A stretch of DNA of 64,000 nucleotides from Methanosarcina vacuolata Z-761 (GCF_000969905.1 NZ_CP009520.1:682001-746000), one strand, 5' to 3'. Shown: positions 19,857 through 29,561, counted from the stretch's first letter. The notes: generated by a model not told the origin, from the sequence alone. Translations and numbers: made by a program.

Positions 19857-22460
19857 TCATTTTTCTTCATCTCCTTCACTCATCTTTGAAAGAAGCAAAT
19901 TATAATTGTTTTTTATTGTTACTGTATTGGGATGCTTCGGTCCCAACTTCTTTTCAATTATTTCCAGTGCCCTTTGATAAAGTGGGAGTGCTTTTTCGTA
20001 TTCTCCCATACTTTCATAGAGTCCTGCGAGATTGTTTAGTGTTGTTGCAACAGATGGGTGTTGCGGCCCGAGCACCTTTTCACGAATGTCCAGTGCCCTT
20101 TGATAAAGTGGGAGTGCTTTTTCGTATTCTCCCATACTTTCATAGAGTCCTGCGAGATTGTTTAGTGTTGTTGCAACAGATGGGTGTTGCGGCCCGAGCA
20201 CCTTTTCACTGATCTCTAGATCCCTTTGATAAAGTGGGAGTGCTTTTTCGTATTCTCCCATACTTTCATAGAGTCCTGCGAGATTGTTTAGTGTTGTTGC
20301 AACAGATGGGTGTTGCGGCCCGAGCACCTTTTCACGAATGTCCAGTGCCCTTTGATAAAGTGGGAGTGCTTTTTCGTATTCTCCCATACTTTCATAGAGT
20401 CCTGCGAGATTGTTTAGTGTTGTTGCAACATCTGGGTGTTGCGGCCCGAGCACCTTTTCAATTATTTCCAGTGCCCTTTGATAAAGTGGGAGTGCTTTTT
20501 CGTATTCTCCCATCTGACGATAGAGTCCTGCGAGATTGTTTAGTGTTGTTGCAACATCTGGGTGTTGCGGCCCGAGCACCTTTTCAATTATTTCCAGTGC
20601 CCTTTGATAAAGTGGGAGTGCTTTTTCGTATTCTCCCATCTGACGATAGAGTCCTGCGAGATTGTTTAGTGTTGTTGCAACATCTGGGTGTTGCGGCCCG
20701 AGCACCTTTTCACTGATCTCTAGATCCCTTTGATAAAGTGGGAGTGCTTTTTCGTATTCTCCCATCTGACGATAGAGTCCTGCGAGATTGTTTAGTGTTG
20801 TTGCAACATCTGGGTGTTGCGGCCCGAGCACCTTTTCACGAATGTCCAGTGCCCTTTGATAAAGTGGGAGTGCTTTTTCGTATTCTCCCATATTTGTATA
20901 AAGTATACCGAGATAATTCAAAGTAACTCCAACGAGCAAATGCTCAGGGCTGACATTTACTTCGAGTATCTGAAGAATTTCCTCATAAAAGGGAGAAATC
21001 AATTGCCAGAATGCTGCTCTATAAAACGGATCAGATACAGAAATAAACCATTCGCATAATTCTTCTGCTTCCAATGATTCTTTTGCATGGTAGAAGGCTT
21101 CGGTAAGGGCGGTTTCGTGTTCTGGAGTGATTGCCTTGATATCAATATTTTCTAGCTTTTTGCTGTAAAAATCAAGTAAATACTTATGGATATTCTTTCT
21201 ATCTGTGGGATCATGGAATTCCTTAAGGCTTTTTCTCATCAGCTGGTGAACAGAACATTTTCCATCGGTATCTTTTTTGATAAAGGAAAACTTAATCAGT
21301 TCTGAAAATGCGCCAGCAGGATATCCTGAATCAAACTTTTTCATCAATATTTCGAAAAGGGCTCTGTCCCAGGAATTGGGTACTGAAAGCACTTTGAGGG
21401 CTCGAATTTCATTATCATTCAGGTATTTCACGAATGTATTGAATATCTCTTTCTGCGTCTTTCCGAAGTCCTCAGAGACTGGCTGCCTGTTCTTTCTAAT
21501 TTTTTCATAGGTATCAACAGACAGGTTAAGGTAGTATGGAACTCCTTCACTGGCTTTAATAATTATATTCCGAATGTCCTTATTTTCAATACCACAATCT
21601 TCTAAAAATTCTTGACAATATTTCTCTGGAAGTTCATCTACCGGATGTTGTTCCAGATACATTTTCCAGTCTTCATCACAATCGGGAACCCATAATAATT
21701 CATCCCTTCCACAGATTACCCATGAAACTCCTTTCATGTTTGGGATCAGGTTTTCCCTTATCCACTCATCTTTTTCATGAAAACCGCCTTTCTCTCTCAG
21801 ACCATCCCAGAGAGCTTCGTAAGTGTCAATAAATATGTAAGCTTTTGAATTCGTACCTAAATAACTTGTAAAATCTGCAGCAAAAAAGCCAGGCAATAAT
21901 TTTTCTATTTCAGGGGCTTCCATAGAAACAAGTTTATTGATGTCTATGGCTTGTTCTTTATAATATCTCTTTATGTTGTCTGGTGCATTATTTATAATAT
22001 CCCAGATCAATCTTGTAGGCCCAAATTCATTAAGGACATCTATTATTTTACTGAAAAATTTTCCTTCTTTAATCACAGGATAGTTCTCTTCTAGCAGGGG
22101 AATTTCAGGGTGTAGTTTTTTCCAGTATATGGCATGAGCAATGTTGAAAAGGTAAAACTTAGCTTTGTATTTCTCCTGAATCTTGTTTCTCAGGGCGATT
22201 AAAAAAGTTCCGACTTCTCTATAAGTTTTTGTGTTCAGATCAATAGCTGCCCAGAATATTTCGGGATACTCTTCATCCAGTATCTTTTGCAATTCTTTCT
22301 GCAGCTTGCTTTTCCCGATTCCGGCAATTCCGTGATAAAATAGTACGTTATATTCTAGATTTCCCGAATTCTGGATATTTTCTCTGAAAGTCTGAATGCA
22401 GGCTTCCCTATCAACAAATACTCTCTCTTTCCCAAAGTACGTTGTAGGACCGATGGGCAT
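19857..22460 (-). CDS. STAND-type ATPase with eight C-terminal TPR repeats
   Basis: A protein of about 867 residues. The N-terminal NTPase (~8-420) has Walker A HGIAGIGKSKL (~43-53), Walker B-like AYIFIDTYEALW (~205-215), a WVICGRDELLW arginine motif, and a winged-helix-like region with VHQLMRKSLKEF. From ~505 to the end there are eight 42-residue kinesin-light-chain-type TPRs (LNNLAGLY..MGEYEKALPLYQRAL) and a capping helix. STAND proteins use such repeats to sense a ligand and switch oligomeric state. No N-terminal effector domain is present, so the output is unknown; signalling or antiviral roles are inference. ATG 22460 is preferred over GTG 22472 because GGAG lies at the right spacing before it. 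Confidence 0.85.
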   Translation of the reverse strand: MPIGPTTYFGKERVFVDREACIQTFRENIQNSGNLEYNVLFYHGIAGIGKSKLQKELQKILDEEYPEIFWAAIDLNTKTYREVGTFLIALRNKIQEKYKAKFYLFNIAHAIYWKKLHPEIPLLEENYPVIKEGKFFSKIIDVLNEFGPTRLIWDIINNAPDNIKRYYKEQAIDINKLVSMEAPEIEKLLPGFFAADFTSYLGTNSKAYIFIDTYEALWDGLREKGGFHEKDEWIRENLIPNMKGVSWVICGRDELLWVPDCDEDWKMYLEQHPVDELPEKYCQEFLEDCGIENKDIRNIIIKASEGVPYYLNLSVDTYEKIRKNRQPVSEDFGKTQKEIFNTFVKYLNDNEIRALKVLSVPNSWDRALFEILMKKFDSGYPAGAFSELIKFSFIKKDTDGKCSVHQLMRKSLKEFHDPTDRKNIHKYLLDFYSKKLENIDIKAITPEHETALTEAFYHAKESLEAEELCEWFISVSDPFYRAAFWQLISPFYEEILQILEVNVSPEHLLVGVTLNYLGILYTNMGEYEKALPLYQRALDIREKVLGPQHPDVATTLNNLAGLYRQMGEYEKALPLYQRDLEISEKVLGPQHPDVATTLNNLAGLYRQMGEYEKALPLYQRALEIIEKVLGPQHPDVATTLNNLAGLYRQMGEYEKALPLYQRALEIIEKVLGPQHPDVATTLNNLAGLYESMGEYEKALPLYQRALDIREKVLGPQHPSVATTLNNLAGLYESMGEYEKALPLYQRDLEISEKVLGPQHPSVATTLNNLAGLYESMGEYEKALPLYQRALDIREKVLGPQHPSVATTLNNLAGLYESMGEYEKALPLYQRALEIIEKKLGPKHPNTVTIKNNYNLLLSKMSEGDEEK
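19960..20930. repeat. 126-bp coding tandem repeats (TPR units)
   Basis: Eight copies of a 126-bp unit, nearly identical at DNA level, encode the TPRs of the STAND protein. Variation is confined to a few cassette-like positions (YRQ/YES, ALDIRE/ALEIIE/DLEISE, PDV/PSV), which recur in different combinations along the array. Confidence 0.93.
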
Positions 22461-22728
22461 GTATATCTCCACAGGCCAGTTTTCCGATCAACTAAGCTTC
22501 CGACCTGTTGAACTATTATTCAACTCGTCCTATATTACAGTACTGAAATCTTTCAATTAATTTCAAAAATCCAATACATGAAGCCCATCAACATTCAGAA
22601 AAAAAGATAGCAGAAATAATTATGGGAATTGAAAGGACATCTGCGGAAATCCAGGTGAAAACTTGAATTTATTCTTTAATATCCCTGAACTCGTAACAAA
22701 GAAGATTTAGTCTGTAATTTTTAATATT

Positions 22729-22830
22729 GGCTCTTCGCCATTCTTTATGGATAAAATGATTTTCAATTCAAGACCGCATTGGTTTTTATGAGGACGTTAT
22801 GAAGATCTCCACACAAAACAACGAAGAGCC
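22729..22830. mobile_element. MITE family B, copy 1 (102 bp, 8-bp target duplication)
   Basis: It begins GGCTCTTCG and ends CGAAGAGCC and is flanked by a perfect 8-bp duplication TTAATATT (22721-22728, 22831-22838). The right duplication covers the last base pair of the stop codon of the gene at 22838-23539. GG-starting termini and 8-bp duplications fit a non-autonomous derivative of an ISL3-type element. Related copies lie at 34034-34155 and, one end only, at 38670-38730. Confidence 0.85.
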
Positions 22831-22837
22831 TTAATAT

Positions 22838-23539
22838 TTATCTAGAGACTTCGTGATGAGCAACCGCTTTTTTGTAAAGCTCAGATGGTAGACTCGAGGA
22901 TCCATGAAGTTCAGGTGGTTTATAGTTCTTTGGGACAAGGAATGCAGCGACTTTTGTTGCGTATACATCTCTTCCGCCCGTATCTATATCGCACTTCCAT
23001 TTACCATTGCAGTTAATTGTTGTTAATGGTTGAGCCCAGGTGGGTTTATTCCACCATCCTAAATTTGGAACGTATATAAAGACAGCAACCCTATAGGCTG
23101 AATTACTTACACCTTTAACTGTGCCTGAAGCGTATCCTGAGGTTCCATAACGTGACACGGAAGTAATTTTTATTTTTGGATTCTCAGCTAATACTGTTAT
23201 TTTTACTTTCTCAGAGTCTTTTAGACCTTTGGCTTTCGCGCTGAATGTTACAATATAGTTTCCCTTCTGACCAACGGCAGGTGTCCAGGTAAACTTGCCA
23301 GTGCTCGCAACCAACCTGGCTCCACGTGGTAGACCTGTAGCAGAGTATGTTACTTTATCGCCATCAGGGTCTTTTGCTGTGAGAGTAAAGCTTAACGTTT
23401 TCCCTTCATAAACTGTTTTACTGCCTATAGGATTAAGTACTGGAGGATGGTCAACAGAAGCTGAGGTAATTCCTGTTGTCATCAACATGAAACACATTAG
23501 TATTGCAAAGAAAAACGGTCTATTCAACTTAGTCTTCAT
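22838..23539 (-). CDS. Secreted protein with Ig-like (cadherin-type) domain
   Basis: The 233-residue protein has a signal peptide (MKTKLNRPFFFAILMCFMLM…SAS). Next comes an Ig/cadherin-like domain at ~32-115, with the hallmark VLNPIGSKTVYEGKTLSF, DPDGDKVTYSATGLPRGARL and GKFTWTPAVGQKGNYIVTF strands. The C-terminal ~100 residues (KIKITSVSRYGTSGYASGTVKGV…VAVFIYVPNLGWWNKPTW) resemble a carbohydrate-binding or adhesin-like beta domain with one cysteine pair. It is probably an exported surface protein. A MITE has inserted directly at its stop codon without changing the protein. Confidence 0.75.
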   Translation of the reverse strand: MKTKLNRPFFFAILMCFMLMTTGITSASVDHPPVLNPIGSKTVYEGKTLSFTLTAKDPDGDKVTYSATGLPRGARLVASTGKFTWTPAVGQKGNYIVTFSAKAKGLKDSEKVKITVLAENPKIKITSVSRYGTSGYASGTVKGVSNSAYRVAVFIYVPNLGWWNKPTWAQPLTTINCNGKWKCDIDTGGRDVYATKVAAFLVPKNYKPPELHGSSSLPSELYKKAVAHHEVSR

Positions 23540-24348
23540 TTAACCACTCCTATACATCACGTATAACACAATTTATAACACAAATTTTCGGTTTATGATG
23601 TCCGCGCTCATAATTGAGGTTTCTAGCATTGCGATATTTCCTCAACGCTCGAATCTAAATCTTCATTATGGGGTTTCGATTCCAAAATTAGTTCCTTATT
23701 CTGGAAAAATCATTGATCTTCGGATATATTAAAAAGTTAAGTTTTGTGAACACATATTTCAGAATCGCTTCCGAATGCAGTACTAGAAGAATTTTTAGAA
23801 AATTAAGATTCGTGTCTGAAAATATTGTGGCTCTTTTTATTCAGTTGATACTATATTATCCGCCTACTATTTTGTTGATCTTTTACCAATAATGCTCTTA
23901 ATAAAAAACAAAACAACAGTAACAAATATCATCTATATCGCTCAAATACTTATATTTATTCATTATATACAACGAAAAATGACTAAATATTTCATAAAAA
24001 GTAGGCTTTCGGCAAATCAAGTACTTGAATTATATTATTGAACAGGATCACAGATCAGTAAAGCGGATAATTTATCTAATGTAAGGCTTTCAGTCTTTTT
24101 ATATATCCATTGTTCCGGACCTCAATGAAACTGGAACTGATTTGTATTCCTTGCACAAAAACGCAATCATTTGTCATACTGAATTTTTAATCATGGCAAT
24201 GTCAACTATGTAAAAATGGACAACCAAAAGCCCTTTTATGGAGAAAAACTAATTTTTTATGGGTTATGGAGACCCTGATACAAAAATAACATATTCCTGC
24301 AACTACACTCTTTTTTTGGGGAGAAAGTACACTTTCTGAGGGGTTAAA
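23540..24348. other. Long intergenic region with a palindrome before cobA
   Basis: About 800 bp of AT-rich DNA between divergently oriented genes; no gene is supported. Immediately before the cobA ribosome site is a perfect 7-bp dyad, AGAAAGT-AC-ACTTTCT (24322-24337), which may be an operator or a small hairpin. Confidence 0.5.
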
Positions 24349-24870
24349 TTGGTTAAAGGCCTGGTTTATCTTTACACGGGGGAAGGAGAAGGAAAGACCA
24401 CAAACGCCTTTGGACTGGCTCTCAGGGCTGTAGGCCACGGGTACAGTGTAATAATAATCCAGTTCATGAAGGGCAGGAAGTACATAGGTGAGTACAAAAT
24501 AAAGGACAGGCTAGCTCCGGAATACGAGATCTACCAGTTTGGAAGGGAAGATTTCATAGACTTCAAGAATCCCGTGCCTCTGGATTATGAACTGGCGAGA
24601 AAGGGCCTCGAATTTGCAAAAAAAGCCCTGAAAAGGAAGCCCAGGCTCCTGATACTGGACGAGATAAATCTTGCAGCCCACTTTGGCATTGTGAAAACCG
24701 AAGATCTCCTCAAACTGCTGGATGATATACCGGAAGAAACTACAGTTGTCCTGACAGGGAGGAGGGCTCCTGGAAAACTGATAGAAAGAGCAGACCTGGT
24801 AACGGAGATGAGGCTTATAAAGCACCCTTTCGAGAAAAACTTCCCGGCAAGGGAAGGGCTTGAATATTAA
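24349..24870 (+). CDS. cobA: Corrinoid adenosyltransferase (CobA/BtuR type)
   Basis: The 173-residue P-loop protein transfers the adenosyl group of ATP to cob(I)yrinate or related corrinoids in cobamide synthesis. The P-loop is TGEGEGKTTNAFGLALRA (~8-25). It also has IIIQFMKG, PRLLILDEINLAAHFG (Walker B) and VVLTGRRAPGKLIERADLVTEM, all characteristic of CobA. Corrinoids are essential to methanogenesis in this lineage. The likely start is TTG 24349, with GAGGGG about six bases upstream; no better in-frame start exists. Confidence 0.93.
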   Translation: MVKGLVYLYTGEGEGKTTNAFGLALRAVGHGYSVIIIQFMKGRKYIGEYKIKDRLAPEYEIYQFGREDFIDFKNPVPLDYELARKGLEFAKKALKRKPRLLILDEINLAAHFGIVKTEDLLKLLDDIPEETTVVLTGRRAPGKLIERADLVTEMRLIKHPFEKNFPAREGLEY

Positions 24871-24920
24871 CTTCTAAACTATATTTTCCCCAAAATATAC
24901 GTTTCATCGGGTGTATATTC

Positions 24921-24966
24921 GAGAATGATATAGGAGAATGATATAGGAGAATGATGTAGGAGAATT
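24921..24966. repeat. 13-bp tandem repeat after cobA
   Basis: Three and a half copies of GAGAATGATATAG or a close variant, beginning 50 bp after the cobA stop. Confidence 0.85.
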
Positions 24967-25030
24967 ACACGTTGTTATCAAACTTGCGAGTTAGGCAGTT
25001 AAAGGTTTAATGTTATTGATTTTCAGTTCA

Positions 25031-25152
25031 AGCGTGTAAGTTCTGAAGCGAGTAAGTTCTGAAGCGTGTATGTTCTGAAGCGTGTATGTTCTGAAGCGTA
25101 TAAGTTCTGAAGCGTATAAGTTCTGAAGCGTATAAGTTCTGAAGCGTATAAG
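25031..25152. repeat. 16-bp tandem repeat
   Basis: Seven to eight copies of a unit like AAGTTCTGAAGCGTGT between cobA and the SNF2 helicase gene. A minus-strand open frame across it is low-complexity and not considered real. Confidence 0.9.
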
Positions 25153-25297
25153 TCCTGCAATCGTGGAAAATAATTATGGAAATATTAACTATGTAACAGT
25201 GGAAGACTTTTTTATAATATATGCCGAAGAACAAATGGAGTTTTCACGCAGCTCATTCCGATTCCTTTTTATATTTCTTTGCTAATATACAATATCC

Positions 25298-28200
25298 ATG
25301 ATAATTCTTCATGCAGGCAGAATTGGAAAACAGTTCTTCTTATGGGGTGAAAGCCCGGCTGAAAACGAAATTCAGGGTGCCCGGCGGGGGAGAAAACCTA
25401 AAAATCTGACGGCAAAGCCTTATCCTTATGATTCGAGTTTTGAAAACCTGTTTTCTGCTCTTGAGCTATTGCTGGGTAGTCCTGACCGAAAAGAGGGCAA
25501 GAAAATCAACGTCTGGATGCCGACTATAGGCGGGAATCCTATTCCTTCCAGCTCTCTGATTGCTGAAATTCCGGATTCGAAAGCCGAACTTTCCCTGGCT
25601 CCCTGGACGGTTAATGCATACTCTCTGGAAGCTGAAGAAACTCTTGTTCTTCTCTGCGCCTGCATGGGAAAACGAGTTTTAGCCCCTGGCATCATTTCAG
25701 GAAGTGACCTACTCTGGTGGGCAGACGCCCTTAAATTTGCAGGTTCGCTGGTCGCAGGACAGAAATACCTGCCTGGAGTCAGGGAAGAAGAAGGAGAGTA
25801 CAGGGCTTTCTGGGAACCCGTATTTTCCGGAGAAAATGCAGAAGAGCTGGCAAAGCTGGCAAAGCAAATGCCTCCTGCTTCCAGGGCTCTTGCTCCTGAA
25901 TCCTCTGCCGTGCCGCCTGAAATGCCTGCAACTTTAGTGGCAAGGCAGTTTATTGAAGCCTCTCTTGACTGGATAGTCCGATCCGAAATAGGAGAAGGGT
26001 TTGTAAAAGAGACGCGCAAAAGAAAGTCCTTTGATAGTATCCATGATGCCTGGGTTTCTGCCCTGAAAAGCCCGGACGGGCTGATCTCTGGAGATGATAC
26101 CGAACTTATTCAGCTTGAGGCTCGGGCCCGTGAATGGCAGCGTCCCCTCACAATACTTACTACTTCACCTTTCAGGTTCTGTTTTCGGCTGGAAGAACCA
26201 GTTGAGGACGAAGAAATCGAAGAAACCACAGAACTCGAAAAAATCACAGAAAACAAAAGAAGCCGGGAAGAGATAGCTGATATCGAAATTCCCAAAGGGC
26301 TGTGGTACGTCCGCTACCTGCTTCAGTCTTACGAGGACCCAAGCCTTCTGATCCCTGTAAAAGAAGCCTGGAAGCCAAAAAAGGGCAGCCCGTTGAAAAA
26401 ATATGATGTGAAAAACATTCGTCAATTTCTGTTATCTTCCCTCGGGCAGGCTGCCGGTATTAATGCAGGAATCGCTTCCAGCCTTGAGGCTCCCAACCCA
26501 GCCGGATATTCCCTTGATACGAAAGAGGCTTACCGTTTCCTGACTGAAAATGCAGTGAACTTAAGCCAGGCCGGGTTTGGAATACTTCTTCCTGGCTGGT
26601 GGACTCGCAAGGGTACAAAAACTCACTTAAAAGCCCAGGCAAAGGTTAAGGGCAAGAAGTTACAGGCCGGAAACGGGCTTACCCTCGACAAAATCGTCAG
26701 CTTTGACTGGGAAATTGCCCTTGGGGACAGGGTGTTAACAGCCAAAGAGTTGCGGGCTCTTGCAAAACTCAAAGCTCCACTTGTGAAGGTTCGCGGGCAG
26801 TGGGTTGAGGTAAACGATGCTGAAATCAAGGCTGCTCTTGAGTTCTGGAAGAAGAACCCCCATGGAGAAGCAAACCTGCGCGAGGTTCTAAAGCTTGCTG
26901 TGGGCGTATCCGAAAACGCCGAAGGTCTGGATTTTGAAGGGATCAATGCAGAAGGCTGGATTGGAGAATTAATCAGTCGCTTAAAGGACAAAACCGGATT
27001 TGAAGAACTTCCGGCTCCCAATGGTTTTTCAGGAACTCTTCGGCCTTATCAATTCCGAGGTTACTCATGGCTCTCTTTTTTGAGGCAATTAGGCATAGGA
27101 GCCTGCCTTGCAGACGACATGGGGCTTGGAAAAACCATCCAGACGCTTGCTCTTATCCAGTATGACCTGGAACAGGTTGAAGAAGGGGCAGCCGGACGTG
27201 AAGATTCAAAACTCATTAGCGTCCCTAACGTTTCTACTGCTCCTACTGCTCCTAACGTTTCTAACGCTTCTACTGCTTCTAATGTTTCTACTGCTCCTAA
27301 CGCCGCAAAACCTGTAGCCACAAAACCGGTCCTTCTGGTCTGTCCGACTTCGGTTATCAATAACTGGAAAAAAGAGGCTGCTCGCTTTACACCTGAACTT
27401 TCGGTAATGGTACACCACGGCACCAGCCGGAAAAAAGAAGAGGAATTCAAAAAAGAAGCTATGAAACATAGTATTGTTATCTCAAGCTATGGGCTTTTGC
27501 AGAGGGATGCTACGTTCTTAAAAGGTGTTCCCTGGGCTGGAGTGGTACTTGATGAAGCCCAGAATATCAAAAACCCTGAAACTAAACAGGCAAAAGCTGC
27601 CAGGGCTCTGGAAGCCGATTACCGCATAGCTCTTACAGGGACTCCGGTTGAAAATAATGTAGGCGACCTCTGGTCCATCATGGAGTTTTTAAATCCCGGC
27701 TTCCTCGGCAGTCAGGCCGGCTTCAAGCGGAACTTCTTTATCCCCATTCAGGCCGAAAGAGACCCGGAAGCTGCAAGAAGGTTAAAAGAAATTACAAGTC
27801 CCTTCATCCTGCGTCGCCTGAAGACTGACAGTTCTATTATCTCTGACCTGCCGGAAAAAATGGAGATGAAGACCTATTGTACGCTGACAAAAGAACAGGC
27901 CTCACTCTATGCGGCAGTCCTCGAAGATATCGAAGAGGCAATTGAAGAAGCTGATGAAGAGGGAATCCAGAGAAAAGGAATAATTCTATCTGCCCTTTCC
28001 AGGCTCAAGCAGGTCTGCAACCATCCAGCACAGTTTTTGAAGGACAACTCCGGAATTCCAGGACGGTCAGGAAAACTCGAAAGGATTACCGAAATGCTGG
28101 ACGTGGTTCTGGAAAACGGAGAAAAAGCCCTTGTTTTCACCCAGTTTGCGGAAATGGGAAAAATACTAAAAGAGCACCTGCAGGCAAGCTTCGGCTGTGA

Positions 28201-28609
28201 AGTCCTTTTCCTGCACGGCGGGGTTCCCAGAACGCAGCGGGACCGGATGCTTGAGCGTTTCCAGGAGGGAAAAGAGTATCTCCCGATTTTTGTCCTCTCT
28301 CTTAAAGCCGGAGGCACGGGGCTTAACCTTACTGGGGCCAACCATGTATTCCATTTCGACCGCTGGTGGAACCCGGCTGTTGAAAATCAGGCAACTGACA
28401 GGGCATTCCGTATAGGCCAAACAAAAAACGTTGAGGTGCACAAGTTCATCTGCGCGGGTACGCTTGAAGAAAAGATCGATGAGATTATTGAGCATAAAGT
28501 GCAGGTCGCAGAGAACGTTGTCGGGACAGGGGAATCCTGGCTGACAGAACTTTCCAATGAGGAATTAAAGGATATTTTCACTCTTAGAGAAGAAGCGGTA
28601 GGTGAATAA
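25298..28609 (+). CDS. SNF2-family helicase/ATPase
   Basis: The 1103-residue protein has an N-terminal ~550 residues resembling the SNF2-associated region of bacterial/archaeal homologues. The Swi2/Snf2 ATPase follows: motif I CLADDMGLGKTIQTLALI (~602-618), motif Ia VLLVCPTSVINNW, motif II VVLDEAQNIKN (~749), motif III ALTGTPVENNV, and a C-terminal RecA lobe with FLHGGVPRTQRDRMLERFQ and motif VI ATDRAFRIGQ (~1031). It probably remodels protein-DNA complexes. A low-complexity Val-Ser-Thr-Ala-Pro-Asn insert lies between motifs I and Ia (~640-671). No ribosome site precedes the ATG, but TTTATATTT lies ~25 bp upstream, suggesting a leaderless transcript. The SWIM gene follows after one base. Confidence 0.93.
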   Translation: MIILHAGRIGKQFFLWGESPAENEIQGARRGRKPKNLTAKPYPYDSSFENLFSALELLLGSPDRKEGKKINVWMPTIGGNPIPSSSLIAEIPDSKAELSLAPWTVNAYSLEAEETLVLLCACMGKRVLAPGIISGSDLLWWADALKFAGSLVAGQKYLPGVREEEGEYRAFWEPVFSGENAEELAKLAKQMPPASRALAPESSAVPPEMPATLVARQFIEASLDWIVRSEIGEGFVKETRKRKSFDSIHDAWVSALKSPDGLISGDDTELIQLEARAREWQRPLTILTTSPFRFCFRLEEPVEDEEIEETTELEKITENKRSREEIADIEIPKGLWYVRYLLQSYEDPSLLIPVKEAWKPKKGSPLKKYDVKNIRQFLLSSLGQAAGINAGIASSLEAPNPAGYSLDTKEAYRFLTENAVNLSQAGFGILLPGWWTRKGTKTHLKAQAKVKGKKLQAGNGLTLDKIVSFDWEIALGDRVLTAKELRALAKLKAPLVKVRGQWVEVNDAEIKAALEFWKKNPHGEANLREVLKLAVGVSENAEGLDFEGINAEGWIGELISRLKDKTGFEELPAPNGFSGTLRPYQFRGYSWLSFLRQLGIGACLADDMGLGKTIQTLALIQYDLEQVEEGAAGREDSKLISVPNVSTAPTAPNVSNASTASNVSTAPNAAKPVATKPVLLVCPTSVINNWKKEAARFTPELSVMVHHGTSRKKEEEFKKEAMKHSIVISSYGLLQRDATFLKGVPWAGVVLDEAQNIKNPETKQAKAARALEADYRIALTGTPVENNVGDLWSIMEFLNPGFLGSQAGFKRNFFIPIQAERDPEAARRLKEITSPFILRRLKTDSSIISDLPEKMEMKTYCTLTKEQASLYAAVLEDIEEAIEEADEEGIQRKGIILSALSRLKQVCNHPAQFLKDNSGIPGRSGKLERITEMLDVVLENGEKALVFTQFAEMGKILKEHLQASFGCEVLFLHGGVPRTQRDRMLERFQEGKEYLPIFVLSLKAGGTGLNLTGANHVFHFDRWWNPAVENQATDRAFRIGQTKNVEVHKFICAGTLEEKIDEIIEHKVQVAENVVGTGESWLTELSNEELKDIFTLREEAVGE

Positions 28610-28610
28610 T

Positions 28611-29561
28611 ATGGCAGCTTACTGGGATGGCTATGGTTATTATGAACCCTCAAAGCCAATTGAGGTCAAAGGTGGAATCAAAGCAAAATCCAAACGTGGG
28701 AGCTTTGTCCAGAGCTGGTGGGCAAAACGCTGGATCAAAACCCTTGAAAGCTTTAACCTTGGGGCGAGGTTAACCCGCGGAAAAACTTATGCTCGTAAAG
28801 GTCAGGTAACTTCCATAAAAATAGAAACAGGTCTTGTAAGAGCCAAAGTCCAGGGTTCAAGCCCCAAACCCTACTCGGTAACAATCAAAGTCCGTACACT
28901 GAACGGTTCCGAATGGGAACGTCTTGCAGAAAGGCTTACCTTAAAGCCTATATTTGCAGCCAAGCTCCTCGCAGGAGAAATGCCGGAAGATATCGACTCT
29001 GCATTCCAGGAAATAGGTCTCTCCCTTTTCCCTGAAAAGCTCGAAGACCTTGAAACCGACTGTTCCTGTCCTGACTGGTCAAACCCCTGCAAGCATATTG
29101 CAGCCGTCTACTATCTGCTCGGGGAAGAATTTGATAGGGACCCTTTCCTTATCTTTAAGCTAAGGGGAGTAGATATGGACGATTTTATGTCCATTCTCGG
29201 AAAGGGTTCGGGCCCGGAAAACCAGAACCTTGTTGCAGAAGCCAGAAGATTCCTGGAAGAGCCGGATGTTGAGATCGGAACCGAAACCGGAGCCAAAAAT
29301 AAAGAAGGAATATCTCCTTTTTCTCCGGAGCCTCTGCCACTTGATCCTGAAACTTTCTGGGGTAAGCTTCCTGAAAATCCAGAAGAAGGAAAAAGCCTAT
29401 CCCTCGAGGTTCATATCCCTCCGGCTGCAGCAGTTCTTCCAAAAAGGCTTGGAAAATTCCCCTTCTGGCGGGGCGAAGAGGATTTGCTTGAAGTACTGGA
29501 GGGTATTTACAAAGAAGTTTCACCTTCAGGGATGATGATCTTCCTTGGAGAACGTAAATGA
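28611..29561 (+). CDS. SWIM zinc-finger protein
   Basis: A protein of about 316 residues carrying the SWIM zinc motif CxCx(n)CxH, seen as CSCPDWSNPCKHIAAVYYLLG at ~149-169. The N-terminal region (SFVQSWWAKRWIKTLESFNLGARLTRGKTYARKGQV) is conserved in proteins encoded beside SNF2 helicases. It starts one base after the helicase stop, with the ribosome site AGGTGA lying within the helicase's last codons. ATG 28611 is therefore preferred over GTG 28602. The pair is almost certainly co-translated, and the SWIM domain likely helps target the helicase to DNA or protein. The gene's last bases are part of a 14-bp repeat at 29554-29591. Confidence 0.88.
   Translation: MAAYWDGYGYYEPSKPIEVKGGIKAKSKRGSFVQSWWAKRWIKTLESFNLGARLTRGKTYARKGQVTSIKIETGLVRAKVQGSSPKPYSVTIKVRTLNGSEWERLAERLTLKPIFAAKLLAGEMPEDIDSAFQEIGLSLFPEKLEDLETDCSCPDWSNPCKHIAAVYYLLGEEFDRDPFLIFKLRGVDMDDFMSILGKGSGPENQNLVAEARRFLEEPDVEIGTETGAKNKEGISPFSPEPLPLDPETFWGKLPENPEEGKSLSLEVHIPPAAAVLPKRLGKFPFWRGEEDLLEVLEGIYKEVSPSGMMIFLGERK

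Noticed and set aside
19886-20926. Plus-strand open frames opposite the TPR gene
   Set aside because: They are complements of the 126-bp TPR repeats with no start signals; the minus-strand frame has clear domain structure.
24100-24348. Cobalamin riboswitch before cobA
   Set aside because: I could not find the conserved B12-box-like core; only a short dyad is present.
25028-25234. Minus-strand 68-codon frame
   Set aside because: Mostly 16-bp tandem repeat translated; no start signal.
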